Notes: a model not told the origin generated them from the letters alone. 64,000 bases of DNA from Desulfarculales bacterium UBA696 (GCA_002298995.1 DBMO01000032.1:1-64000); one strand, 5' to 3'; counted from the first letter of the stretch, positions 45,159-53,735 are shown. Made by a program: numbers and translations.

Positions 45159-45551
45159 CTACCGAGCCCCTCACGGTTCGCAAAAATGTCCGCATTAATG
45201 CAGGGAAGCGGAAGACCGGCTTTGTGGCGGGAAATAGAAAAATGCCGCCGCAACCCTACCAGAAGTGTTTAGACCGATTAATAATTGAAGGAAAGATAAT
45301 GTTGTGCTTTCCGAATGCAATGGGGACGGGTATTTATCCCTTACTCGCTTCTTATAAGCTCTCGGAAATCAGCTTATGAATACCACGGCCCTTATCAGTG
45401 AATTGCATAGCTATCAGGGGCTGTTCCCCGAATCACTTGTTTGATTCACGTACGCAACAATCTCGAAAATCGTCATTCCCGTCCGGAAGCGCTGCGGGAA
45501 TTGAGTTTCCAACCTGCCCCGCCTTATCGGGATCAGGCGCTTGGCGGCCTT
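45159..45551. other. intergenic region upstream of the respiratory operon
   Basis: No gene is supported. The region between the MoxR-type gene end and the actB start must carry the promoter of the long respiratory operon on the minus strand, but I found no convincing -35/-10, sigma-54 or FNR-type (TTGAT-N4-ATCAA) site. A REP-like repeat lies at 45472-45503. Confidence 0.45.
45472..45503. repeat. REP-like palindromic intergenic repeat
   Basis: A gtcattcccg ... cgggaattga palindrome of the same type as 34251-34279. It sits just after the MoxR-type gene on the minus strand. Confidence 0.55.
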
Positions 45552-46382
45552 TCAGAAGCGCTCCGGCTTCTTTATTCCTTTGAATTTCAGCAGGTCAGGG
45601 GACCTTTTGAGAAGGGTCCCGATGTGTGGGACATCTTTTCCATCTCCCTGGCAGGTTGTGCCGCTGGAGCGCATGGCGCCAATCCAGTCCAGCAATTCGG
45701 CGGTTGCCGGGGGTTTTTCGAATCCCCTTTCGCGAAGACCGTAGAATGTAACCAGTGAGGGTTCGAGCAATGATACAGAAATATCCGGAAAATGCAGCCG
45801 AACGATGAGTGCGATCTCTTCCGGGCCGGGGAATGGAATATAGTGGCAGAAGCAGCGGCGCAGAAACGGATCGGAGAGCTCCCGTTTGGCGTTGCTGGTA
45901 ATAATTATGATCGGGCGGTTTCGGGCCGCCACCTTGTGGTTGATTTCCCTTATTATGAAGGAGCCGTCTTCGAGCACGTCGAGCAGATTGTCCTGCGTAT
46001 CGGAGTCGGTCTTGTCGATCTCATCGAGCAGCAAAACTCTTCGATCTTCGGCCAGAAACGCCCTGCCGATGGGGCCAAACCGCAGGTAGTCCCATATATT
46101 GTTTACATCCCTGCCGGTCTCTGCGCTCCCGAATCTCGAATCGTTTAGCCGCAGAACAGTGTCATAAACGTAGCAAAGCTCCTCTCCCTTAAATGTCGAT
46201 TTGCAGCGGGCCTCCTCGATATCGATCCTCAGCGCGCGGGCTATTTCGAACGCCAGCCTCGTCTTTCCCGTCCCCGCCTCGCCCATCAGGAGAAGGGGCT
46301 TTTCCATTTCCATGGCAATATTTACAATCTCGCCCAGTTCAGGGGAAAGATAGTAGCGCTCCGTTCCATCGAACTTCGCCAT
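45552..46382 (-). CDS. MoxR-type AAA+ ATPase
   Basis: A 276-residue MoxR-family ATPase. Walker A is GEAGTGKTRLAFEIAR, Walker B is RRVLLLDEIDKTD, sensor 1 is IIIITSNAKRELSD and the Arg-finger region is DPFLRRCFCHYIPFPGPEE. Such proteins usually work with a VWA-domain partner to insert metals or activate enzymes (as in CO dehydrogenase CoxD or methanol dehydrogenase MoxR). No VWA gene follows here, where partners normally sit; the respiratory operon begins 394 bases further on. The frame is open further upstream, but the ATG at 46382 has AAGGAGAG at a proper distance. Confidence 0.85.
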   Translation of the reverse strand: MAKFDGTERYYLSPELGEIVNIAMEMEKPLLLMGEAGTGKTRLAFEIARALRIDIEEARCKSTFKGEELCYVYDTVLRLNDSRFGSAETGRDVNNIWDYLRFGPIGRAFLAEDRRVLLLDEIDKTDSDTQDNLLDVLEDGSFIIREINHKVAARNRPIIIITSNAKRELSDPFLRRCFCHYIPFPGPEEIALIVRLHFPDISVSLLEPSLVTFYGLRERGFEKPPATAELLDWIGAMRSSGTTCQGDGKDVPHIGTLLKRSPDLLKFKGIKKPERF

Positions 46383-46443
46383 TGAAACTCTCCTTGGTAC
46401 TACACATGCTCCGCGGCCCTCGCACTCTCTGCGGTGAGGACCA

Positions 46444-46704
46444 TTACTTCGCAAACTCCCGCACAAGGTCCGAGTCGGGATCGACTTCCCGCAGCTTGAG
46501 GTTTTCGCGCTCCGCATCCAGGATTTCGCCCAAAATGGACTCGGAGCCGGGGGCAACGGCTATTCTTACCAAACCCAGCCCGGAATCCAGCGTGGATACT
46601 ACTCCGATACCGGGATAAGCTTCTATGATGAATCTAAGGTAGTGTATCTCGTAGGGATCAATGAGGAAATGCAGCAAATTGCAAGAGACGGCCGAGTGCT
46701 CCAA
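46444..46704 (-). CDS. DUF4911 protein
   Basis: An 86-residue protein matching DUF4911: LIDPYEIHYLRFIIEAYPGI followed by GVVSTLDSGLGLVRIAVAP and a C-terminal acidic helix. DUF4911 proteins are small, found mostly in Desulfobacterota, and have no known function. It lies 61 bases ahead of the MoxR-type gene on the same strand and is likely cotranscribed. The next gene upstream diverges. Confidence 0.75.
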   Translation of the reverse strand: MEHSAVSCNLLHFLIDPYEIHYLRFIIEAYPGIGVVSTLDSGLGLVRIAVAPGSESILGEILDAERENLKLREVDPDSDLVREFAK

Positions 46705-46814
46705 AAATTTTCTCCTTTTGTTTTAGGCAGTTGTTATGATACCAAATAATCCTTCAAAATAGAAAGCTTCGGATACAAATACCCGGAATTCGCAACTTCG
46801 GAGGACTTCATACG

Positions 46815-48338
46815 ATGCGAGCAGGTTCCGTTTACTTCGGGGCGTTCATGTTGACAGTGGCGGTCTTGGCTTGCGTATGCGGTTTTGCGCGGGCGGCCGA
46901 GGAGGAAGGGCCGGGTCACTCAGATGCCTTTTCGAGCCAGGGCAATGCTGTCTACAACCCCCAGGATAAAGTCGCGACCCAACGGCAGGCAATCCAGGAC
47001 ATGCTGGTGCAGGCAATCGCACAGGCAACGGATCGACTACTGAGTCCATCTGAAATTGGAAACAGGTCTACCGAACTCCGGTCAAAGATTTTCGCCAAAG
47101 CCAAGAAATACGTCGATTCCTACCAGGTCTTTTCTGAAACTCAGAATGGGCCGATCTACCGGGTGACCGGCAAGGTGAGGGTTTCAACGGAACTGCTGCG
47201 AATGGACTTGGAAGAGGCGGGGTTTCACATCGGCGAGGCGGAGGCAATCGGGAATTCTCCCACCGTGAATCGTTCGGCTTCGCCCAAGGTTTCTGCTTCG
47301 GTTCCTGCTCCGGTCTCCTCGTTGCCTCCTCCAACAAAGCCGGCCTGGGTTCCTGCCTCAGTTCCGGACGTTGCCCCTTCTCAGACTCCCGCTCCGGCTC
47401 AGGTGGCCCCTGCCCCTTCTCCAGTTCTCGATATCAAAACGCCCGATGCAGCTCTGCAAGACGTAGACAAAACAATCGAGCACAAGAGCAAAACGCACGC
47501 GCCGCCTGCATCCAGGGGGCTTACTCTTACCAAAAGTGAACTCCTCTGGGTTGTTCCAGAGAAATGGGAGCAGGAGTGGGTGCTGCCGGGAACCGTGCGT
47601 GAGGGTCAGTTCGCGCAGAGCATCGCTCGCGAGCTCGACGACTATGACTACACCCTGCATTTTCCCGAACCGGGCTTACTCAAGATGGATCATACGGGCA
47701 ACATTACCCAGACACAGGTAATCGAGCTGGCACAGGGGCTTGGAATCCGGCAGGCGGTCCTTGGCGGGGTAGCGCTAAAGCAGGAGCGAAACAAGCTCGC
47801 AAAGCTCGAAGCAAGCCTGCGAGTAATTAATGTGGCGGCCGGGAAATCCCAGGGAGAGATCAAGCGGGAAGTGAGCATTGAGGACGTATCAAATCGTGAC
47901 GGCGCCGTGGATTTGGCCTCGCGGATCGCGCCTCAGCTGAACAGCCTTCTCAGCGAGCCGGCTGCCAGTGATAACAAAACCGAGCCATCCGTGCAGACCA
48001 TGGAGAAACAACCAGGCGGCTCAACCGATGAACAGCGCTCCGAAGAATTCGGGCAGTGGACTTTTAATCTTGCATCGGTTCAGTTCCCCTTCTGGAAAGA
48101 AATGGAGAGGATCTTGCGCGAGCAGTTCAAAACCATGCGCGTAGCGGGCCTAGAGATGGGAGTATCCGAAGGCACTATTCGGCTGGATGGGGTCGATGGG
48201 GCATACATATCCAGGATGAACGGCACGTCGCTTCCAAGCGGGGCGCTCATCCACATCGAGTCCTTTTCGAATGAGACACGGATCGTGAAGGTTTCTTTCA
48301 CTCCGCCCGTCAAAGCTGAAGCAGAGCCGAAAAGATGA
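46815..48338 (+). CDS. exported protein with Pro-rich linker, FlgT/TolB-N-like
   Basis: A 507-residue periplasmic protein. It has a signal peptide (about 1-28, FARA-AE), an N-terminal domain (ATQRQAIQDMLVQAIAQATD... YQVFSETQNGPIYRVTGKVRV) like the first domain of FlgT/LPP20-type proteins, and a Pro/Ala/Ser linker at about 155-225. A middle domain (EWVLPGTVREGQFAQSIARE... GIRQAVLGGVAL) resembles the TolB-N/FlgO fold. No catalytic residues are visible. It overlaps the CDP-alcohol phosphotransferase gene by four bases (ATGA), but no functional link is clear. Family assignment is tentative. Confidence 0.6.
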   Translation: MRAGSVYFGAFMLTVAVLACVCGFARAAEEEGPGHSDAFSSQGNAVYNPQDKVATQRQAIQDMLVQAIAQATDRLLSPSEIGNRSTELRSKIFAKAKKYVDSYQVFSETQNGPIYRVTGKVRVSTELLRMDLEEAGFHIGEAEAIGNSPTVNRSASPKVSASVPAPVSSLPPPTKPAWVPASVPDVAPSQTPAPAQVAPAPSPVLDIKTPDAALQDVDKTIEHKSKTHAPPASRGLTLTKSELLWVVPEKWEQEWVLPGTVREGQFAQSIARELDDYDYTLHFPEPGLLKMDHTGNITQTQVIELAQGLGIRQAVLGGVALKQERNKLAKLEASLRVINVAAGKSQGEIKREVSIEDVSNRDGAVDLASRIAPQLNSLLSEPAASDNKTEPSVQTMEKQPGGSTDEQRSEEFGQWTFNLASVQFPFWKEMERILREQFKTMRVAGLEMGVSEGTIRLDGVDGAYISRMNGTSLPSGALIHIESFSNETRIVKVSFTPPVKAEAEPKR

Positions 48339-48889
48339 TGACGATCCCCAACATGCTGACCGTCGGGCGCATTTTGCTTACGCCCGTGCTGGTATGGCTG
48401 ATTGTGAGGGGCTGGCGCATCACGGCTTTCTTCCTTTTTTCCGCTGCCGGAATGAGTGATGCCGTTGACGGGTTCATAGCAAGGCAATTCAACCAGAAGA
48501 GCCGCTTCGGGGCTTATGCGGACCCTCTTGCCGATAAGATTCTCCTTGTTAGCTCATTTATGGCCTTGTGGTACGCCGGCAAGGTCCCCTTCTGGCTGAT
48601 CGGGATCACGGTGGGAAGGGACCTCATAATCCTGCTCGGGTTCTTCTATCTTTATTTTTCCGGCGTAAAGGTCGAGATGCGGCCGCTGGCGGTCAGCAAG
48701 GCGACTACATTTTTCCAGCTTTTTACGGTTTTCTCACTGCTGGGAGAGCCGCTCGTGCAACTGCCGGATGCTGCTTACATCACGCTTTTTTGGGTTACCG
48801 CCGCCTTTTCCGTTTACAGCGGATTTCGTTATGTTCGCATTGGGAAGTCGCTGCTCGATGCGAGGAGTGGCGGGAGTGCCGGTTTGTAA
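48335..48889 (+). CDS. CDP-alcohol phosphatidyltransferase family protein
   Basis: A 184-residue integral membrane enzyme of phospholipid synthesis. The family motif D-x2-DG-x2-AR-x8-G-x3-D-x3-D is complete, from SDAVDGFIAR to GAYADPLADK. About six hydrophobic segments are seen. It may be a phosphatidylglycerophosphate synthase (PgsA-like) or a cardiolipin-synthase type, since the start NMLTVGRILLTPVLVWLI is typical of both; I cannot tell which. Its start overlaps the previous stop. It is followed by the tRNA promoter. Confidence 0.87.
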   Translation: MMTIPNMLTVGRILLTPVLVWLIVRGWRITAFFLFSAAGMSDAVDGFIARQFNQKSRFGAYADPLADKILLVSSFMALWYAGKVPFWLIGITVGRDLIILLGFFYLYFSGVKVEMRPLAVSKATTFFQLFTVFSLLGEPLVQLPDAAYITLFWVTAAFSVYSGFRYVRIGKSLLDARSGGSAGL

Positions 48890-48900
48890 AGGTTTTTTTA

Positions 48901-48929
48901 TTGACATAGTTTTGTCGCATCGTTATAGA
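48901..48929 (+). promoter_or_regulatory. sigma-70 promoter of tRNA-Val
   Basis: TTGACA (48901-48906), a 17-base spacer, then TATAGA (48924-48929). The -35 box is perfect and the -10 box matches at four of six positions. It ends 16 bases before the mature tRNA. Confidence 0.85.
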
Positions 48930-48945
48930 TTCAAAGTTCGGATGT

Positions 48946-49020
48946 AGGCACGTAGCTCAGTGGGAGAGCGCTACCTTGACGCGGTAGAAGCCGGCGGTTC
49001 GAAACCGCCCGTGCCTACCA
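48946..49020 (+). tRNA. tRNA-Val (GAC)
   Basis: A full cloverleaf: acceptor aggcacg / cgtgcct with discriminator A and encoded CCA, D stem gctc / gagc, anticodon stem ctacc / ggtag with loop TTGACGC (anticodon GAC, decoding GTC and GTT), and T arm ggcgg-TTCGAAA-ccgcc. The length is 75 bases. No integrase or duplicated tRNA end is nearby. Confidence 0.96.
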
Positions 49021-49170
49021 GGCCTCGGCAACCCATTCCGGGGAAAGAGAATCCGGGGTGGCAGGCGATGGCTTCGTAATTTGATCATTAGATTCGGCCG
49101 ACCGACCACTTGGACCTGGACAGCAATAGGAATAGAAAATTTCGACTGAAGGAAATATCATTTCAGCGCG

Positions 49171-49204
49171 GGCATCTTTCCAAATGGTGGGGGTGCCTTT
49201 TTTT
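49171..49204 (+). terminator. rho-independent terminator between tRNA-Val and thrS
   Basis: The stem ggcatc / ggtgcc (with an inner cca / tgg) is followed by seven Ts. It lies 150 bases after the tRNA and 66 bases before the thrS start. It may end the tRNA transcript or attenuate thrS if a promoter lies in 49021-49170. Confidence 0.65.
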
Positions 49205-49269
49205 GTTTAGTGGTAACCGGCCGTGATGCTCTTGCGTGGACCGGCCCAGGCAGATACAGGAAGAAAAAA

Positions 49270-51207
49270 ATGAACTCGGATGAAATCCGGATAACATTCC
49301 CGGACGGCCGGAGCGAGACCGTCTCCAGGGGAACGAGCGTTCAAGACGTACTGTCCAAGGTAAAACCTTCCAGGGACGGTTGGATTGCCGCGAAGCTGAA
49401 TGGCCGGATGGTGGATCTTGCCGGAAAGATCGAGGAAGATGCCGCCCTCGAGGGTATAGAAAAAGGCAGTGAAGAAGCGACAGTGGTGCTTCGCCACAGT
49501 GCTGCCCACATAATGGCGCAGGCCGTTAAGGCAATTTTTCCCGAGGCCCGGATCGGGATCGGTCCGGCAATTGAAAACGGCTTCTACTATGATTTCGAAG
49601 TGGAAAGGCCTTTTACCGAGGAAGACCTCGAAAAAATAGAATCCAAGATGCGGGACATCATCTCGCAGAAGCTTGCGTTCAAGCGTACCGAGGTTTCGCG
49701 CGAGGAGGCGATACGCTTTTTTGCGCAGTCGGGTGAAAAGTACAAGGTCGAGCTGCTCGAAGAATTCACCGACCCAAACGTTTCGTATTACCAGCAGGGA
49801 GATTTCGTCGATTTATGCCGCGGGCCGCACATTCCCCACACGGGGCATCTCAAGGCATTCAAACTTCTTAGCGTTGCCGGCGCGTACTGGCGCGGAGATG
49901 AGCACAAACCCATGCTGCAGCGCATCTACGGCACCGCCTTTTTCGACGTCGAAGGATTGAAAAAGTACCTGCATTTCCTGGCGGAAGCCCAAAAGCGGGA
50001 CCACCGGCGCCTGGGAAAAGAACTCGACCTTTTCTCGTTTACCGATGAAGTCGGGGCCGGAATGGTTATATATCATCCCAAAGGGGCGCTCGTCAGACAC
50101 ATACTGGAAAATTTCGAGAAGCGTGAACATTTGCGAAGAGGATATCAGATCGTAATCGGTCCGACTCTTCTCAAAACTGAGCTGTGGAAAAGGTCCGGGC
50201 ACTTCGACAACTACCGCGAGAACATGTACTTTACCGAGATAGACGAGCAGTCCTACGGCATCAAGCCCATGAACTGCCTGTCGCACATGATGATTTTCAA
50301 GTCGAAGATCCGCAGCTACCGCGAACTGCCCATCCGCTATTTCGAACTCGGGACCGTACACCGGCACGAAAAATCGGGCGTCTTGCACGGGCTGCTTCGA
50401 GTCCGCCAGTTCACCCAGGATGATGCCCACATACTTTGCATGCCGGAGCAGTTGAACCAGGAAATCAAGAATATCATAGACTTCGTAACCGAAGTGATGG
50501 GCATTTTCGGGTTCGAATACGAGATGGAAATAAGCACCCGGCCGGAGAAATCAATCGGCGCCGACGAGGACTGGGAACGTGCGACAAGTGCTCTCATGAA
50601 GGCCCTGGAAGAAAAAGGGCTGCCTTTCCAGATAAATGAAGGCGACGGGGCTTTTTATGGGCCTAAAATAGATGTTAAGCTTAAGGACGCCCTGGATCGG
50701 CGCTGGCAATGCGCTACAATACAGTGCGATTTCACCCTGCCCGAGCGGTTCGATCTTACCTACATCGGGCCGGACGGCGCAAAACACAGGCCGGTCATGG
50801 TTCACCGGGTTATCCTCGGCGCCATGGAGCGCTTCCTGGGTGTCCTGATCGAGCATTTCGCGGGGGCTTTCCCGGTCTGGCTTGCCCCCGTGCAGGCGAT
50901 GATCGTGACGGTCACCGACTCGCAGTTGGATTTCGCGAACCAGGTCTGTCGCGAGCTTCAAGAGCGGGGGGTGCGTGCCGAAGTGGACATGAGAAGTGAA
51001 AAACTCGGCTACAAGATACGAGACGCCCAGATGCAAAAGATTCCGTACATGCTTGTCATCGGGGACAAAGAAGTCGCCGCGGGCGCAATTGCGCCCAGAA
51101 AGCGTGACGGTATGCAACTTGAGCTAATGCAGCCGCGGGAGTTTGCCGATTTGATCGAGAAGGAGTGCCTCGAAACCAGCAGAGGCCGTATCGGATTGGG
51201 AATTTAG
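49270..51207 (+). CDS. thrS: threonyl-tRNA synthetase
   Basis: A 645-residue class II synthetase. In order: TGS domain (ITFPDGRSETVSRGTSVQDVL), editing domain with HSAAHIMAQAVKAIFP (residues about 75-90, zinc-type His and the conserved Cys in DLCRGPHIP), catalytic core with motif 1, KPMNCLSHMMIF (zinc Cys) and HGLLRVRQFTQDDAH (motif 2), motif 3 near GAMERFLGVLIEHFAG, and an anticodon-binding domain to the end. The frame is open from 49210, but the ATG at 49270 has AGGAAG upstream and gives the family start. First gene of the thrS-infC-rpmI-rplT-pheS-pheT order that is common in bacteria. Confidence 0.97.
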   Translation: MNSDEIRITFPDGRSETVSRGTSVQDVLSKVKPSRDGWIAAKLNGRMVDLAGKIEEDAALEGIEKGSEEATVVLRHSAAHIMAQAVKAIFPEARIGIGPAIENGFYYDFEVERPFTEEDLEKIESKMRDIISQKLAFKRTEVSREEAIRFFAQSGEKYKVELLEEFTDPNVSYYQQGDFVDLCRGPHIPHTGHLKAFKLLSVAGAYWRGDEHKPMLQRIYGTAFFDVEGLKKYLHFLAEAQKRDHRRLGKELDLFSFTDEVGAGMVIYHPKGALVRHILENFEKREHLRRGYQIVIGPTLLKTELWKRSGHFDNYRENMYFTEIDEQSYGIKPMNCLSHMMIFKSKIRSYRELPIRYFELGTVHRHEKSGVLHGLLRVRQFTQDDAHILCMPEQLNQEIKNIIDFVTEVMGIFGFEYEMEISTRPEKSIGADEDWERATSALMKALEEKGLPFQINEGDGAFYGPKIDVKLKDALDRRWQCATIQCDFTLPERFDLTYIGPDGAKHRPVMVHRVILGAMERFLGVLIEHFAGAFPVWLAPVQAMIVTVTDSQLDFANQVCRELQERGVRAEVDMRSEKLGYKIRDAQMQKIPYMLVIGDKEVAAGAIAPRKRDGMQLELMQPREFADLIEKECLETSRGRIGLGI

Positions 51208-51308
51208 AGCTGCGGAACCATCTCGCGGCCTGTGCAAGAATTGGCAGGGGAGGGGGGGCCCCCTCTCGAACTTAAAGTAAAATACGACTCAAACGAGGAG
51301 ATACTGCC

Positions 51309-51818
51309 CTGGAGAAACAACCGAACGTGAATGAAAAAATCCGGGCGCCCGAAGTGCGGGTGATCGGGCATGACGGAACACAATTGGGGATTTTGCCGGT
51401 CAGAAAGGCGCTGGAACTTGCTACCCAGGAGCACCTGGACCTTGTGGAAGTGGCTCCGAATGCCGATCCGCCAGTGTGCAAAATAATGGATTTCGGTAAG
51501 TTCAAATACCAGCAGAACAAGCGATCTCAGGAAGCGAAGAAAAAACAGACCGTTATCCAGGTTAAAGAGGTAAAGATCCGGCCCAAGACCGACGAGCACG
51601 ATCTGATCACTAAAATAAAGCACATCAAGCGCTTTCTGGCCCAGAAGGATAAGGCTAAGGTGACGATACTTTTCCGTGGCCGTGAAATCGCCTACTCTGA
51701 CCAGGGGATGAAGGTGTTGGAGCGGATAAGGGACGAACTGAAGGACGAGATCGTGGTCGAGCAGCAGCCGAAGATGGAAGGCCGCAACATGATAATGATT
51801 TTAGCCCCGAAGTCCTGA
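51309..51818 (+). CDS. infC: translation initiation factor IF-3
   Basis: IF-3, which binds the 30S subunit and controls start-codon choice. The N-terminal domain (NEKIRAPEVRVIGHDGTQLG, VEVAPNADPPVCKIMDFGK) and C-terminal domain (VKIRPKTDEHDLITK, KVTILFRGRE) are complete. There is no ATG in a suitable place. A CTG at 51309 lies eight bases after GAGGAG and gives LEKQPNVNEKIR; a GTG at 51327 gives NEKIR, with its nearest GGAG 12 bases away. I chose the CTG. IF-3 genes often use poor start codons so that IF-3 represses its own translation (AUU in E. coli). It follows thrS after 101 bases. Confidence 0.95.
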   Translation: MEKQPNVNEKIRAPEVRVIGHDGTQLGILPVRKALELATQEHLDLVEVAPNADPPVCKIMDFGKFKYQQNKRSQEAKKKQTVIQVKEVKIRPKTDEHDLITKIKHIKRFLAQKDKAKVTILFRGREIAYSDQGMKVLERIRDELKDEIVVEQQPKMEGRNMIMILAPKS

Positions 51819-51907
51819 AAAACTTAGCCAAGTCTTCCATAATTTGTTGACTCTTTCCCCAGTCCCAAATAAACTACTATTTTTGTGCCAAAGGTGGACC
51901 GGCAGAT

Positions 51908-51925
51908 GCCGGCCCACGCGCCGGC
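51908..51925 (+). other. GC-rich hairpin ahead of rpmI
   Basis: A perfect six-base stem (gccggc / gccggc) in the 237-base gap between infC and rpmI, next to a second one (ccggca... ccgg). It has no U-run. It might be part of a leader that L20 or IF-3 recognises, or just a GC-rich repeat. Confidence 0.35.
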
Positions 51926-52055
51926 CGGGATCGGAATTTAGCACTGCTTCGATTCTCGTGTAAAATGGCTCAGGGACGAGATCGCCGCTGCATGCCCTTT
52001 TGCTCCTAAAAGCGAACTCGTTACCCGATATTGTTCGGAATGGAGGATGCTCGCA

Positions 52056-52253
52056 ATGCCCAAAATCAAGACAAACCGCGCCGCCGCCAAGCGTTTCAAG
52101 AAAACGGGGAGCGGGAAAATCGTTCGCGCCAAGGCCTTCAAGAGCCATATTCTGACGAAGAAAAGCCCGAAGAGAAAGCGGGCGCTTCGTAGGGACACCG
52201 TGGTGAATGCGGTCAGTACAAGGGCCCTCGCGCGGATGTTGCCGTATCTGTAG
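52056..52253 (+). CDS. rpmI: ribosomal protein bL35
   Basis: A 65-residue ribosomal protein of the large subunit. The start MPKIKTNRAAAKRFKKTGSG and the middle KSHILTKKSPKRKRALR are typical. The frame is open from 52047, but the ATG at 52056 begins the family start and has GGAGG 10 bases upstream. Normal length. It lies in the infC-rpmI-rplT set. Confidence 0.97.
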   Translation: MPKIKTNRAAAKRFKKTGSGKIVRAKAFKSHILTKKSPKRKRALRRDTVVNAVSTRALARMLPYL

Positions 52254-52259
52254 ATGGAG

Positions 52260-52294
52260 GACGGGAGACGGGGTAAGGAAGACGGAAGACGGAA
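52260..52294. repeat. tandem heptamer repeat between rpmI and rplT
   Basis: Five 7-base units in a row: GACGGGA, GACGGGG, TAAGGAA (degenerate), GACGGAA and GACGGAA. It begins six bases after the rpmI stop. Such purine-rich GACGGAA tracts occur as dispersed repeats in some genomes. Confidence 0.75.
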
Positions 52295-52367
52295 AGGATA
52301 AGCCGGATTCCGCTTTTGTCGTGTCCGATTCCAGATGCTCCGACTACCCTATTAAAGGAGATTCCAG

Positions 52368-52721
52368 ATGCCTAGAGTGAAAAAGGCGGTAAAATCGCGA
52401 GAGAGACGCAAGAAGGTTCTTTCCGCCGCCAAGGGATACCGTGGAGGGCGCGGCACGCTGCTCCGCTCTGCAACGGAAACTGTCGATCGTGCTTTAAAGT
52501 TCGCCTACCGCGACCGTAAAGTCAGAAAGCGTGATTTCAGAAGCCTGTGGATCATGCGTATAAATGCCGCGGCGCGCATGCACGACCTCAGCTATTCAAA
52601 GCTTATGAACGGGCTCAAAAAAGCCAACGTCACGCTTGACCGCAAAGCCCTGGCAAACCTCGCTGCGAATAACCCCGAAGCCTTCGCCGAACTGGCAAGG
52701 ATCGCGAAAGAAGCTGCGTAA
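52368..52721 (+). CDS. rplT: ribosomal protein bL20
   Basis: A 117-residue ribosomal protein, needed early in 50S assembly and often a repressor of its own operon. The start MPRVKKAVKSRERRKKVL, KGYRGGRG and KVRKRDFRSLWIMRINAA are typical. AAAGGAG lies ahead of the ATG. Normal length. Confidence 0.98.
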   Translation: MPRVKKAVKSRERRKKVLSAAKGYRGGRGTLLRSATETVDRALKFAYRDRKVRKRDFRSLWIMRINAAARMHDLSYSKLMNGLKKANVTLDRKALANLAANNPEAFAELARIAKEAA

Positions 52722-52724
52722 GAA

Positions 52725-53735
52725 ATGAAAGAGGCTGTACAAAACCTCCTCGACACGGCTTCCAGTGAAGTGTCCGGTCTGGGAGACGACCCGAAGGCCC
52801 TCGACCAGGCTCGGGTCAAATTCCTGGGGAGAAAGGGAGAGCTGGCGCAGCTTTTTAAAGAGCTGGGCAGGGTGCCCGAACAGGAACGCCGCGAGGCCGG
52901 AAGAATTCTAAACGAGGCCAAGGCCAAACTGGAGGCGATCTTTTCGGATGCGCTCGAAGACAGCCGAAAACTTGCCGCCGGTAAGCGGGAACCAATAGAT
53001 GTCACGGTCCCGGGCCGTGTGCCTCGGCGAGGCCGGCTGCACCCGATCACCCAGGTCGCGCTCGAAATTACCCGCATTTTCAACTGGTTGGGGTTCGAGA
53101 CGGTGGAGGGCCCGGAAATCGAACTCGACTACTACAATTTCGAAGCCCTGAACATCCCGAAAGATCATCCTGCCCGGGAAATGCAGGACACCTTCTACAT
53201 CTCCGAAGACGTAGTGCTGCGCACCCATACCTCACCCATCCAGATCCGTACAATGGAGAAGCGCCGTCCCCCGATTCGGGTGATAGCTCCCGGGAGGACC
53301 TACCGCTGCGACTCGGACGTGACTCACACCCCAATGTTCCACCAGGTCGAAGGCCTGATGGTGGGCAAAGGCGTATCCTTTGGCGATTTGAAGGGCGTTC
53401 TTACCACCTTCGTTCACCAGATGTTCGGACCCGATGTGGGATTGAGGTTCCGGCCGAGTTTCTTTCCTTTTACCGAACCGAGCGCCGAAGTTGACATCCA
53501 GTGCGTCATGTGCCGCGGGCAGGGATGCCGGGTGTGCTCGCAGACCGGGTGGCTGGAAATACTGGGGTCCGGCATGGTCGATCCCGAAGTATACAAATAC
53601 GTCGGCTACGACCCGGAGGAGGTAACGGGGTTCGCATTCGGAATGGGAATTGAAAGAATAGCGATGCTGAAATTCGGCATAGACGACCTTCGCCTCTTCT
53701 TCGAAAACGACCTCCGTTTCCTGAACCATTTCTAG
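52725..53735 (+). CDS. pheS: phenylalanyl-tRNA synthetase alpha subunit
   Basis: A 336-residue class II synthetase subunit. It has an N-terminal coiled coil (residues 1-90) and then the catalytic core: HPITQVALEITRIFNWLGFE, LRTHTSPIQIRTM (motif 2 area) and GFAFGMGIERIAML (motif 3). A cysteine-rich CVMCRGQGCRVC segment before the last strands is seen in many bacterial PheS. The ATG lies four bases after the rplT stop. Normal length. It joins PheT in an alpha2beta2 enzyme. Confidence 0.98.
   Translation: MKEAVQNLLDTASSEVSGLGDDPKALDQARVKFLGRKGELAQLFKELGRVPEQERREAGRILNEAKAKLEAIFSDALEDSRKLAAGKREPIDVTVPGRVPRRGRLHPITQVALEITRIFNWLGFETVEGPEIELDYYNFEALNIPKDHPAREMQDTFYISEDVVLRTHTSPIQIRTMEKRRPPIRVIAPGRTYRCDSDVTHTPMFHQVEGLMVGKGVSFGDLKGVLTTFVHQMFGPDVGLRFRPSFFPFTEPSAEVDIQCVMCRGQGCRVCSQTGWLEILGSGMVDPEVYKYVGYDPEEVTGFAFGMGIERIAMLKFGIDDLRLFFENDLRFLNHF

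Noticed and set aside
48946..49020. tRNA-Val as an integration site for a mobile element
   Set aside because: No integrase, no partial tRNA copy and no foreign-looking genes follow it.
49021..49269. T-box leader for thrS
   Set aside because: I could not find the conserved T-box sequence or a Thr specifier loop; only a plain terminator is present.
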